A stretch of DNA of 64,000 bases from JAXMBN01 sp046349875 (lineage in GTDB: Bacteria; Planctomycetota; Planctomycetia; Pirellulales; Pirellulaceae). The stretch is taken from NCBI GenBank assembly GCA_046349875.1, contig JAXMBN010000014.1:62001-126000 (forward strand). Reading direction: 5' to 3'. This document shows, piece after piece, positions 26,766-35,280 of this stretch. Position numbers and translations under genes: made by a program. The notes under the pieces were generated by a model that was given only the letters and a program-made list of their open reading frames with translations, did no database searches and was not told where the DNA came from. The stretch's first letter is position 1. Every line of letters starts with the position of its first letter.

Positions 26766-27629
26766 ATGGCTAAGCAACGTACTCCCGATCTGAAGGCTTC
26801 TATCCCGAACCGTGGGTTTCGGAACTATGCTTCCAATTGGGGCGGCATGGTGATCGATACCGTCAATTCGGTTGGGGACATGTCGTTTTTCACGTGGCGC
26901 ATCTTTCTTTGGATGGTTACCGCCCGCCCACGACGAGAGACCTTGATGCCGAACTTCTATTCGGTGGGTGTATTGAGCCTTCCGGTGGTTGCATTGACGG
27001 GAACCTTTATTGGTATGGTGTTGGCCGTCACCAGTGAAGCGCAGTTTCGCGTGATTGGACTCGAATCCCGCCTAGGCGCGGTAATCAACTACTCGCTGGT
27101 TCGCGAACTTGGCCCGGTATTGGCCGCGACGATGCTGGCGGGTCGTGTTGGAAGCGCTATGGCCGCCGTTCTTGGGACCATGCGAGTTACCGAACAAATC
27201 GACGCCCTCGTGGCGATGGGTGCCAATCCCATTCACTACTTGGTTGTTCCCCGTTTCTTGGCCTGTGTGCTCCTCATTCCCGCACTCACCGTCATGGCTG
27301 ATTTCATGGGAATCGTGGGTGGTTACTTCTTCAGCGTCATTGTCCTCGGCATCGATCACGGGCAGTATCTCCGCAATAGTCGGGAGTTCGTGACTGGTTT
27401 CGATCTTTTTTGCGGTGTCTTCAAGAGCATCTTCTTTGGAGCCATCATCGCGATTGTGAGTTGCTATCGCGGATTTCATTGCCAGCCAGGTGCAGAAGGT
27501 GTGGGGCGAGCAGCCACGGCATCGTTCGTATTGAGCTTTGTGTTGATCCTTCTATTGGATTTGGTTTTGAATATCATTCTACAAGCCATCCAATTGCAAA
27601 TATGGCCTCGCGGTCCACGATTGATCTAG
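26766..27629 (+). CDS. mlaE: MlaE-type ABC transporter permease
   Basis: The integral membrane subunit of an MCE/Mla phospholipid transporter, 287 aa. It has five or so membrane helices and the family signatures VALTGTFIGMVLA, YSLVRELGPVLAATMLAGRVGSA, IDALVAMGANPIHYLVVPR and the late FHCQPGAEGVGRA. An N-terminal extension of about 55 residues precedes the core. It is the first gene of an operon with the ATPase (13-base gap) and the MCE-domain protein. The complex moves lipids between the inner and outer membranes, keeping outer-membrane asymmetry in the proteobacterial model. Transport direction here is unknown. Confidence 0.92.
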   Translation: MAKQRTPDLKASIPNRGFRNYASNWGGMVIDTVNSVGDMSFFTWRIFLWMVTARPRRETLMPNFYSVGVLSLPVVALTGTFIGMVLAVTSEAQFRVIGLESRLGAVINYSLVRELGPVLAATMLAGRVGSAMAAVLGTMRVTEQIDALVAMGANPIHYLVVPRFLACVLLIPALTVMADFMGIVGGYFFSVIVLGIDHGQYLRNSREFVTGFDLFCGVFKSIFFGAIIAIVSCYRGFHCQPGAEGVGRAATASFVLSFVLILLLDLVLNIILQAIQLQIWPRGPRLI

Positions 27630-27642
27630 TCGAGGTATTGAT

Positions 27643-28539
27643 ATGGTCATGAACGATACGAACGAACCCATCGATGATCGCCCGTTGCTGCAGATCAAAA
27701 ATCTTGGGCTCATCTTTGGCAAACAAAAGGTGCTCGAGGGCATCAACCTCGATATTCCGCGAGGACAAACGGTCGTCATCATCGGCGAGAGCGGATGTGG
27801 CAAGACGATGCTCCTGAAGAGCCTAGTGGGATTGATCACTCCAACGCATGGCAAGGTTCTCTTCGACGGAAAAGACATCCATCGATTGGGAGAAGTTGAA
27901 ATCACTGCGCTTCGCCGGCGCTTTGGGTTTGTGTTTCAGAATGCTGCGCTCTTCGATAGCATGACCATTGGACAAAACGTTGCGTTTCCTCTTCGTCAGC
28001 ATGGAGGTCCTGATGGTGCCAAGGAGCATCGCATGATCTTAGAGCGACTGGCGGAAGTAGGATTGCCAGACAGTGTATTGCCCAAGCGTCCCGCTCAACT
28101 CTCGGGCGGTATGCGGAAGCGTGTGGGACTCGCAAGGGCTTTGATGCTCAATCCAGACTTGGTGCTCTACGACGAGCCTACGACGGGGTTGGACCCCATC
28201 ATGAGCGACGTCATCAATGAGCTCATGCTTCGAGTGCGAACCAAGTATCCGGTGACGAGCATCATCGTGACGCACGATATGCATTCGGCTCGCAAAGTGG
28301 CGGATCGCATCATCATGCTCTATCCGCAGGCTCGCCTTTCACCTGGACAGAACCAAGTCATCTTCGATGGCACTCCGGATGAACTGGAACGAACGCAAGA
28401 TCGACGCGTTCGACAGTTTGTGTTGGGAGAAGCAGGTGAACGTTTGATGGAAATGCGTCAAAGTTCGGCTGCTGCTGGGGATTTAGATACGCTGGATCGA
28501 GACGACTTTATGCGTTCTCGCAAGGAGAAGCAGGAGTAG
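27643..28539 (+). CDS. mlaF: MlaF-type ABC transporter ATP-binding protein
   Basis: The ATPase of the Mla-type lipid transporter, 298 aa. Walker A is GESGCGKT (about 46-53), the ABC signature LSGGMRKRVGLARAL, Walker B LVLYDEPTTGLDP and the H-loop IVTHDMHSA, all intact. A C-terminal tail of about 45 residues beyond the core (after FDGTPDELERT) is common in this subfamily. It sits between mlaE and mlaD, 3 bases from the latter, so the three are one transcript. Confidence 0.94.
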   Translation: MVMNDTNEPIDDRPLLQIKNLGLIFGKQKVLEGINLDIPRGQTVVIIGESGCGKTMLLKSLVGLITPTHGKVLFDGKDIHRLGEVEITALRRRFGFVFQNAALFDSMTIGQNVAFPLRQHGGPDGAKEHRMILERLAEVGLPDSVLPKRPAQLSGGMRKRVGLARALMLNPDLVLYDEPTTGLDPIMSDVINELMLRVRTKYPVTSIIVTHDMHSARKVADRIIMLYPQARLSPGQNQVIFDGTPDELERTQDRRVRQFVLGEAGERLMEMRQSSAAAGDLDTLDRDDFMRSRKEKQE

Positions 28540-28542
28540 ATC

Positions 28543-29763
28543 ATGGAAGAAAATGGTTATCGCTTCGGCGTTGGTGTACTCGTGCTCTCCTCGTTCATGG
28601 TGGGCATACTGCTGGTCGTCTTCTTTGGCGCCGTACCGAATTTATGGACGCGTCACTATACCGTCACCATCAACTTCAAATCCGCTCCAGGCATTTCCGT
28701 CGACACACCGGTGCTGAAGAACGGCGTGCGTATCGGCCGCGTTGCTCGCGTGAGCTTGCTCGAAGGTGACGGCGGTGTGAACGTCGAACTTGAACTCGAT
28801 TCGAAGAACACTTTGCTCAACCGCGAGCTCTGCATGATCGGTCCCAAAGAACTGGTTACCGGGGAAGCTTCGGTCGAATTCGTCGCGGTCGACAAAAATG
28901 ATCCAAGTGTTTTTGCTCGCTTTGATGGGATCGGCGGAGCGCCAAAGGATGGCGCTATCGATCCTCAAGAAGACGCCATCGCTTCTTCTCCAATAAAGAA
29001 TGGAGATTATCTCAAAGGTGGTGTCGTCGCCGGCGATCCAATGAAGTTCGTGGTCGATATGCAAAAGAGCTTAGAACCAGCGATTTCTTCCGTTGGAAGA
29101 GCAGCGAATCAGATCGAATTGCTTTCAGCTACCCTCCGAGATGCCCTCGGAAACAGTGAGGGTGGAGTTCAATCGGTCGTCGAGAAGACCAAAGACATGA
29201 TGGATAACATCAGCAAAACCTCAGAATCGATTCGCCGTGTACTCAGCCAAGTGGAAAACTCGCGAGTTCCAGAAGCCGTGGCTCAAATACTGGAAAAACT
29301 TCCGTCCATCATCGATGAATCGGAACTGGTCGTGAAACAAACCCGATCCACGTTGAAGAGTTTTGAACAGGTGGGAATGAATTTTCAAGAGGTTGGGCGA
29401 ACGGCCAATAGCACTTTGCAGAATATCGAAGATCTCACCGAACCACTCAAAGGTGAAGGACAACAGATCGTCGCCAATGCCATGCGAACGGTTGAGAACC
29501 TTGATGGACTCATCTCTGACCTTCGCAAGATCAGTTCCCAAATTAGCGCCGGTCAAGGAACGGTTGGGCGCTTAGTTACTGATGAAGAGCTGTACTACCG
29601 AGCCATCGGAACGCTCGAAAACGTACAGATGCTAACGCAACGACTCCAACCCATCCTAAGCGATGTTCGAACGTTTACCGACAAAGTCAGTCGCGATCCG
29701 AGCTCGGTAGTTGGGATCCGAGACGTGCTCAGTGGAAAACCGAGCGGCCTGGGCTTGAAGTAA
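28543..29763 (+). CDS. mlaD: MCE-domain (MlaD-like) lipid-binding protein
   Basis: A protein of 406 aa. An N-terminal anchor helix (about 9-31, VLVLSSFMVGILLVVFFG) is followed by one MCE domain (about 39-130, TINFKSAPGISVDTPVLKNGVRIGRV). A long helical, coiled-coil region (about 175-390) follows. It is much longer than E. coli MlaD (about 180 aa). The helical tail may form a needle-like tube across the periplasm as in PqiB/YebT or mycobacterial Mce proteins; this is inference from the length and heptad-like sequence. No MlaC or MlaB gene is next to it. Confidence 0.9.
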   Translation: MEENGYRFGVGVLVLSSFMVGILLVVFFGAVPNLWTRHYTVTINFKSAPGISVDTPVLKNGVRIGRVARVSLLEGDGGVNVELELDSKNTLLNRELCMIGPKELVTGEASVEFVAVDKNDPSVFARFDGIGGAPKDGAIDPQEDAIASSPIKNGDYLKGGVVAGDPMKFVVDMQKSLEPAISSVGRAANQIELLSATLRDALGNSEGGVQSVVEKTKDMMDNISKTSESIRRVLSQVENSRVPEAVAQILEKLPSIIDESELVVKQTRSTLKSFEQVGMNFQEVGRTANSTLQNIEDLTEPLKGEGQQIVANAMRTVENLDGLISDLRKISSQISAGQGTVGRLVTDEELYYRAIGTLENVQMLTQRLQPILSDVRTFTDKVSRDPSSVVGIRDVLSGKPSGLGLK

Positions 29764-29883
29764 AGCAGGTCGAGTTCGAATGAGTATAATCGGGACCGAA
29801 GAACGCGGTTCTTGGAGTATCCGCGGATTTCCCAAGCTCCCTTCGGCACGCGATCCTGCAGCATTTGAACTCGAGATGACTCC

Positions 29884-30771
29884 ATGAAATCTATCGCCAT
29901 CGACCAATGGGGCCTCATCGGAATCGGCCTGATGGGGACGTCCATTGCGAAACGTCTTCGCCATTGGGACCAACAAGTTGTGGGATGGGATCCCGATCCT
30001 GCGCGGCGAGCAGCTCTCGCAGAGATCGGTGGCTGCGAAGCGTCATCGAGTTCGGACGTGTTTCATCGATGCGATGTCCTACTTCTGAGCTTGCCCAATA
30101 GCTCGATCGCTTCGCAAGTGATCGAGGAACATTGGGATGCCTTGCGGCCTTCCACTCTTCTGATCGATACCACCACGGGAGATCCCCAACAGATGTTGGA
30201 TCTCGGGGAACGTATTCACCGCGGCGGAAAAGGAACCTATGTGGAAGCCTGCATTTCCGGAAGTAGCCAACAACTCGAACATGGTTTAGCGACGATCTTG
30301 CTCGGTGGTGACTCAGAACCAACGGATCGTATAGCTACTATCCTGGAAAGTTACTTTGGCCATGTCATTCGTACTGGCCAACTTGGTACTGGTTCCAAGG
30401 CAAAGCTCCTTACCAATCTAGTGCTGGGACTCAATCGAGCTGCCTTGGCAGAAGGTCTCTACTTTGCGACTCTACTGGGAATAGAACCGAACACGGCTCT
30501 CCATCTTTTGCAATCGACCATGGCTTACTCGCGCATTATGGATACAAAAGGTTCCAAGATGGTCAATCGTGATTTCTCACCGGTGGCTAAATTGAGTCAG
30601 CATCGAAAAGATGTCCTTCTCATGCTTGATAGTGCTCGTGAACAGAACGCACAGCTCCCTTTGACGCAAACGCATGCAGAACTTCTGCAAGAAGCCATGC
30701 AGCTGGGATGGGGTGATGAAGACAACTCAGCCATTCTCAATGCATGGCTTCATCAAGCAAAAGGTGATTAG
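29884..30771 (+). CDS. Beta-hydroxyacid dehydrogenase family NAD(P)-dependent oxidoreductase
   Basis: A protein of 295 aa of the 3-hydroxyisobutyrate dehydrogenase/6-phosphogluconate dehydrogenase superfamily. The Rossmann motif is GLIGIGLMGTSIAKRL, the substrate-binding loop CISGSSQQLEHG, and the catalytic lysine lies in GSKAKLLTNLVLGLNR, followed by the Asp near DFSPVAKLSQHRKD. The real substrate is not determined. The gene ends two bases before the MFS transporter gene, so the pair probably handles one hydroxy acid: uptake plus oxidation or reduction. Confidence 0.87.
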   Translation: MKSIAIDQWGLIGIGLMGTSIAKRLRHWDQQVVGWDPDPARRAALAEIGGCEASSSSDVFHRCDVLLLSLPNSSIASQVIEEHWDALRPSTLLIDTTTGDPQQMLDLGERIHRGGKGTYVEACISGSSQQLEHGLATILLGGDSEPTDRIATILESYFGHVIRTGQLGTGSKAKLLTNLVLGLNRAALAEGLYFATLLGIEPNTALHLLQSTMAYSRIMDTKGSKMVNRDFSPVAKLSQHRKDVLLMLDSAREQNAQLPLTQTHAELLQEAMQLGWGDEDNSAILNAWLHQAKGD

Positions 30772-30773
30772 CG

Positions 30774-32033
30774 ATGGCGTCGGAATTAACCCAATCCAAA
30801 CGATGGATGGTCCTGATTGTCGCCATCGGTAGTTTGCTATTCGATGGAATGGAATTGGGAATGATGCCCGTCGCATCGATTAGTCTGACTCGAGATTTAC
30901 TCGGTGAAGGCTACACGAAACAACTAGGTGGTGATTGGTTCGCGGCATTGACGGCCGCTTTGATGCTGGGCGCGGCGATGGGAGGCATCGCATTGGGCTC
31001 GCTTGGGGATGCCATTGGACGAGCGCGAGCCCTTGGAGTCAGCGTCTTGTTCTACTCGATCTTCGCGGGCCTGGGCGGCTGGGTTACCACCTTAGATCAA
31101 ATGCTCGTGCTGCGATTTCTGGTTGGACTCGGTGTCGGGGGCGTGTGGCCCAACGCGGTAGCACTCGCTTCGGAATGCTGGCCCAACAAGTCCCGCCCCG
31201 CCGTGGCTGGTCTTTTAGGTGCGGCCCTGAATCTCGGTATCTTGATTCTTTCCCAAATCGTTTTGTACTGGTCTGTAACACCCGATTCATGGCGATGGCT
31301 CTTCTTTCTCGCAGCCATTCCAACCGTTTTAGGTTTGGGAATCCTCGGCTTTCTGCCCGAGTCACCGAAGTGGCTTGAAACGTCCCGGTCGCCACAAAAA
31401 TCGACTTCGGTTGCCTCGCGAATCGTCGTGATGGAACTCTTTTCCAAAGAGCTTCTTCGAACGACGATCGTGGGCATCGTATTGGGATCGATACCCTTGA
31501 TTGGTGCTTGGGCCGCCAGCAAGTGGATGATTCCGTGGGCCGATGTCGTGGCAAGTGATACGCATCCAGGCTACAAAGCGATGACGCAAGGCTACTGGTC
31601 GTTGGGGGCGGTACTGGGTAGCTTCTTTGGAGCGCAAATCGCATCCTGGCTTGGACGAAGATTGGCCTATAGTCTGATGAGCTTAGGGTCGACGAGCATT
31701 ACGATGCTTTTGTTCTTAGCAACCGAACCACTGCAGGCTTGGTTCTTACCGCTCGTCTTCGCGCAAGGTTTTGTGGCAACCCTTTTCTTTGGTTGGCTAC
31801 CACTCTACTTGCCAGAACTCTTTCCAACCCGGGTGCGTTCGACGGGCACGGGGGTATCGTACAACATCGGACGCTTTGCAACGGCCATCGCCGTTTTTGC
31901 GGCCGGCAAACTCTTCTTGGCCCTCGATGGCTCGTACGTTTACGTTGGAGCCATCTGTAGTTTGGTTTACTTGTTCGGTTTGGCGGCGATCCCTTTTGCT
32001 CCCGATACAACCAAGAGAACACTGGAACACTAG
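30774..32033 (+). CDS. MFS transporter, probable organic-acid carrier
   Basis: A 12-helix Major Facilitator protein of 419 aa. The loop 2-3 motif is GSLGDAIGRARALG (a variant of GxLaDrxGRr) and PESPKWLE follows helix 6, as in the sugar/aromatic-acid:H+ symporter groups. It is tightly linked to the dehydrogenase upstream. Its stop overlaps the stop of the opposing small gene (CTAG). Substrate unknown; a hydroxy acid would fit the neighbour. Confidence 0.87.
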   Translation: MASELTQSKRWMVLIVAIGSLLFDGMELGMMPVASISLTRDLLGEGYTKQLGGDWFAALTAALMLGAAMGGIALGSLGDAIGRARALGVSVLFYSIFAGLGGWVTTLDQMLVLRFLVGLGVGGVWPNAVALASECWPNKSRPAVAGLLGAALNLGILILSQIVLYWSVTPDSWRWLFFLAAIPTVLGLGILGFLPESPKWLETSRSPQKSTSVASRIVVMELFSKELLRTTIVGIVLGSIPLIGAWAASKWMIPWADVVASDTHPGYKAMTQGYWSLGAVLGSFFGAQIASWLGRRLAYSLMSLGSTSITMLLFLATEPLQAWFLPLVFAQGFVATLFFGWLPLYLPELFPTRVRSTGTGVSYNIGRFATAIAVFAAGKLFLALDGSYVYVGAICSLVYLFGLAAIPFAPDTTKRTLEH

Positions 32034-32254
32034 GCCGACTTGCGTCGATGCATCGATCGCTTGAACGAACTGTGAGTAATATACGATTTGAACTTTTCTT
32101 CGAGCTTTTCTAGCCCGGCGGCAATATCGGCATCGAGCCGCGATAGAGAATCGCCGCAGTGCGTAGCGAGTTTGGCTTGGAGGTCCGTCCAGTTCCCACA
32201 GTCAACAGGAACATCCAAGACATTCGTCGCATGGTTGTTGGGTGTTGTTTCCAT
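32030..32254 (-). CDS. Small protein of unknown function
   Basis: A protein of 74 aa from ATG 32254 (METTPNNHAT); an upstream start at 32299 would add 15 residues. The body is helical (TDLQAKLATHCGDSLSRL) and the C-terminus is strongly basic (SSFKRSMHRRKSA). Not recognised. It converges on the MFS gene with overlapping stops. Confidence 0.5.
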   Translation of the reverse strand: METTPNNHATNVLDVPVDCGNWTDLQAKLATHCGDSLSRLDADIAAGLEKLEEKFKSYITHSSFKRSMHRRKSA

Positions 32255-32716
32255 GGCATGGACCTCGTTGAAAATTCCACTAAACCAACTGCTGTGCATC
32301 TCAACACGACCAAGTCGCTACTGAAACGACACTCGGTCATGCTAACGGGTTCGTGCAATTCACATACCAATTCGAGGACTCGTACTTCACCACCTCGAGG
32401 ACGCTGCATCCCATCGCTTCGCCCTCTATCCGAATACTACGTCATTTCGGGACTCTGGTTAGCAAAAATGCTCCCTTAAATTCCTTTTTAAGGCGAATAG
32501 ATTTCCTCTCGCGAAGGTCAGGTGTCTTCCAGAGTGTGTCAATTTGTATCGAAAAAGAAACACGAGTTGACGACGCCATGTCAAAATGAGAATCGCTCAA
32601 CGCACACTTTCGAGGCGTCGGTTGGCTTAGAACGCAATTTCTAGCCAGTATTTTTCCCAGGTCCTGATGGTGCCTTGCTGCAAACAATGGAACGCTGGCG
32701 AAATATAAGAACGCCT
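32255..32716. other. Intergenic region, weak hairpin only
   Basis: About 460 bases with no supported gene. A small A/T-rich hairpin (CCTTAAA at 32474-32480 with TTTAAGG at 32487-32493) is the only structure noticed. It is about 220 bases beyond the oxidoreductase stop, too far to be confidently its terminator. Confidence 0.4.
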
Positions 32717-34078
32717 TTATGTTGTGGATTTCGGGACCGACCAATGATTTTCGCGGTAGGTTCTGCCGAGCAGTTGATTGGCTTCAACATCGTTGTCGAT
32801 TTTTTGCAACATGGTGTTGAAATTCAACTGACGCCCTAGACGCGTCGCCATATTGCCGAAATGACAAAGAGCTGCCGAGTGAAGTCCGAGTTCGATGTCT
32901 GCTTGGGGAACTCCACCCGTACGAATACAGTTCAGAAAATCTTCTTGATGACTTTCGGTGACGAGCTGAACAGGGTTCTTGGGCTTGGGAACCGGTATGG
33001 ATTTGTTGTCGTCTCCATAGATTTCCAGCTTTCCTCGCTTGCTCAGTAACATGCGTCCCTGCGTTCCATAGAACTCGACACCGCTGTCGGCATTGAAAGG
33101 ATAGTTCTTGGACCAAAGCCGCATCTCGAATATCAGCTGGCGTTTGCTTCCAAATTTTCCCGTTCCTTCGTACTCGAAGACGGCCATCTGCGTGTCTGGA
33201 AACTGCTGGTCATCATCGAAATAGAACTTGCCTCCGATCGAAAAGATACGATTGGGAAATCCGGTAACACCTAGACCCCATCGCGCATAATCCAACTCGT
33301 GAACTCCATCATTGCCCATATCTCCCGTCCCGAAGTCGTACCACCAATGCCAGTTGTAATGATGGCGATTCTTTTGGAAGGGAACATGCGGAGCCGGCCC
33401 TAGCCAAAGATCGTAATCGAAGCCCGCTGGGGGATCCGATGGTTGTTCCTTTCCAATGTTGTTTCGGCGTTGGATATTCCATGCCTTTGCGACCAAAACA
33501 TCTCCGATAATTCCTTCCCGCAGCAACTGAACTGCGTTGGCAGTCGATTGAGAACTGCGAGTTTGCGTTCCATGCTGAACCACTCGGCCATGCTTGCGAG
33601 CCGCCTCAACCAACCACTTCCCTTCTTGAAAGTTGTGGCTGCATGGTTTCTCGACATACACGTGCTTTCCGGCGGCACAAGCCAAAATGGCGGCCGGTGC
33701 ATGCCAGTGATCGGGCGTGGCAATCGACACCGCATCGACCGAAGGATCGTCGAGCACGCGACGCAGGTCCGTTACCGCCTTGGCTTTGTCTGCGACTTTG
33801 CTGGCAGCACCCAACCTCCCTTGATCGACATCGCATAAATAGGCGATCTCAACATTCGGCAAAGCCAGATACCGTTTGAGATGCCCATTGCCTTGTGGGC
33901 CGAGCCCAATCACCGCGATCCGAAGCGTATCGGCTCGTGTTGTCCCGTGGCAAACGCGAGGGGCCGTTCCGGCAAGCCAATAACCGAACCCAGCCGCGGT
34001 GGTAGCCAAAAATGTTCTTCGCGAATTGCCATTGCTAGGGTTCGATACTGGATCGATCGAAGGGTTTGGGTGAGGCAT
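32717..34078 (-). CDS. Gfo/Idh/MocA family oxidoreductase with Tat signal
   Basis: A protein of 453 aa. An N-terminal twin-arginine signal (NSRRTFLATTAAGFGYWLAG, about 19-38) sends it folded across the inner membrane. The Rossmann fold starts at RIAVIGLGPQGNGHL, and the conserved EKP motif (KHVYVEKPCSHN) marks the catalytic lysine. The C-terminal domain contains HWWYDFGTGDMGNDGVHELD, typical of planctomycete members. Such enzymes oxidise or reduce sugars with tightly bound NAD(P). The sugar substrate is unknown. It stands alone on the minus strand. Confidence 0.9.
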   Translation of the reverse strand: MPHPNPSIDPVSNPSNGNSRRTFLATTAAGFGYWLAGTAPRVCHGTTRADTLRIAVIGLGPQGNGHLKRYLALPNVEIAYLCDVDQGRLGAASKVADKAKAVTDLRRVLDDPSVDAVSIATPDHWHAPAAILACAAGKHVYVEKPCSHNFQEGKWLVEAARKHGRVVQHGTQTRSSQSTANAVQLLREGIIGDVLVAKAWNIQRRNNIGKEQPSDPPAGFDYDLWLGPAPHVPFQKNRHHYNWHWWYDFGTGDMGNDGVHELDYARWGLGVTGFPNRIFSIGGKFYFDDDQQFPDTQMAVFEYEGTGKFGSKRQLIFEMRLWSKNYPFNADSGVEFYGTQGRMLLSKRGKLEIYGDDNKSIPVPKPKNPVQLVTESHQEDFLNCIRTGGVPQADIELGLHSAALCHFGNMATRLGRQLNFNTMLQKIDNDVEANQLLGRTYRENHWSVPKSTT

Positions 34079-34182
34079 GGTGATTCCCTTGGTATTCGAA
34101 CGGTCGGTTGGGCCACGATCGAACGATCATGGTTAGAATAGAGGTCGATTCTGTAACGATGCTCCAACCGGTTCGCAAATCT

Positions 34183-34737
34183 ATGTCGTCGAATTTCAAC
34201 GTTCCCAACACGCTCTCCTCGATCCGGCTCGCCCTTTCTTTTCTGGTCTGCTATTGGATCGAGACTGATCGCTATCTTGGTGCAATGGTCTGCTTTCTCA
34301 TCGCTGTTTCTACCGATTGGATCGATGGTTACTGGGCTCGCAAGTATAACCAAATTACCAAGCTAGGGCGAATTTTAGACCCGTTTGTAGACAAGGTTAT
34401 CATCGTCGGTTCGATGATCGCCTTGGTAGGCGAACCCAATAGTGGCTTGCCAGCTTGGGTGGCAACGGTGGTGGTTGCCCGCGAGCTATTGGTGACGAGC
34501 CTCCGCGGACTCGTCGAAGGACAAGGGGGCGATTTTTCGGCGAAACAAATGGGAAAATGGAAGATGGTAGCTCAATGTGCCGCTATCGTCGCCGCGCTTC
34601 TATGCCTGCATCTCACCTCACCTTCCAATGCTCTGCTTTGGACGCGAGCTGTCCTTATCGCCGTCGCCGTGATACTGACCATCCTATCTGGTCTCGAATA
34701 CGTATGGGCCGTGATCAAGATGTCCCGCAAATCCTAA
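34183..34737 (+). CDS. pgsA: CDP-diacylglycerol--glycerol-3-phosphate 3-phosphatidyltransferase
   Basis: A CDP-alcohol phosphatidyltransferase of 184 aa from ATG 34183 (MSSNFNVPNTLSSIRL); further upstream starts give a non-conserved leader. The defining motif D-G-x2-A-R-x8-G-x3-D-x3-D is complete (from DGYWAR to DPFVD), with four to six membrane helices. The opening NVPNTLSSIRLAL and the length fit PgsA, which makes phosphatidylglycerol phosphate at the inner membrane. Other CDP-alcohol transferases share the motif, so the exact acceptor is slightly uncertain. Confidence 0.85.
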   Translation: MSSNFNVPNTLSSIRLALSFLVCYWIETDRYLGAMVCFLIAVSTDWIDGYWARKYNQITKLGRILDPFVDKVIIVGSMIALVGEPNSGLPAWVATVVVARELLVTSLRGLVEGQGGDFSAKQMGKWKMVAQCAAIVAALLCLHLTSPSNALLWTRAVLIAVAVILTILSGLEYVWAVIKMSRKS

Positions 34738-35280
34738 TCCTACCCAAAGCGATAGACACCACAGACAGGAACAATCTTGTCTCAAACCGACTCGTTTGAT
34801 TTTCACAACCCGCAGCGTCAGCAAGGGACTGCGTCCAACACAACCCGACACGTCAGATAACAAGCAAACAACACTCGTCTCTGAAGATCGATGACTTTGC
34901 CGTGATCGTTACCCACATCCGACTCTCTTCGATTTGGGCAAAAAAATGTGGGGCAAAAAATATCGCAAATCACGACATAACTTGGACCGCATTTTCTTGC
35001 GATTCCAATTTTCTATTTCGATCTTTCGAACACGTTCTCGGTGATCAATGATCCCACGAGCATTCTCATTTTTTTGACCTCCATATTTTTGCCCTCAAAA
35101 AGTAGAGCGTTACGATTAGAAGTTGCGCTAAATAAAGATTGGCATCCAGAGAGCCATTGTCGATCACAACCCGCAACTTCAATACTGACGTGTCAGGTCG
35201 TGAAAGTACACCAAGCGCGCAGCGTCAAAACATGCTTCCAAAGGAAAGCGTGCGTGGGCTTCCGACCGGCCTCAACGAAG
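34738..35280. repeat. Convergent intergenic region with repeat fragments
   Basis: About 540 bases between two convergent genes. CACAACCCGCAGCGTCAGCAAGGGAC (34804-34829) resembles a short dispersed repeat that I recall from Rhodopirellula-like genomes. A related piece, CACAACCCGC, recurs at 35165. A direct repeat of the type GGGCAAAAAA occurs twice at about 34937-34960. No coding sense is convincing. The family assignment rests on memory, not on a search. Confidence 0.4.
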
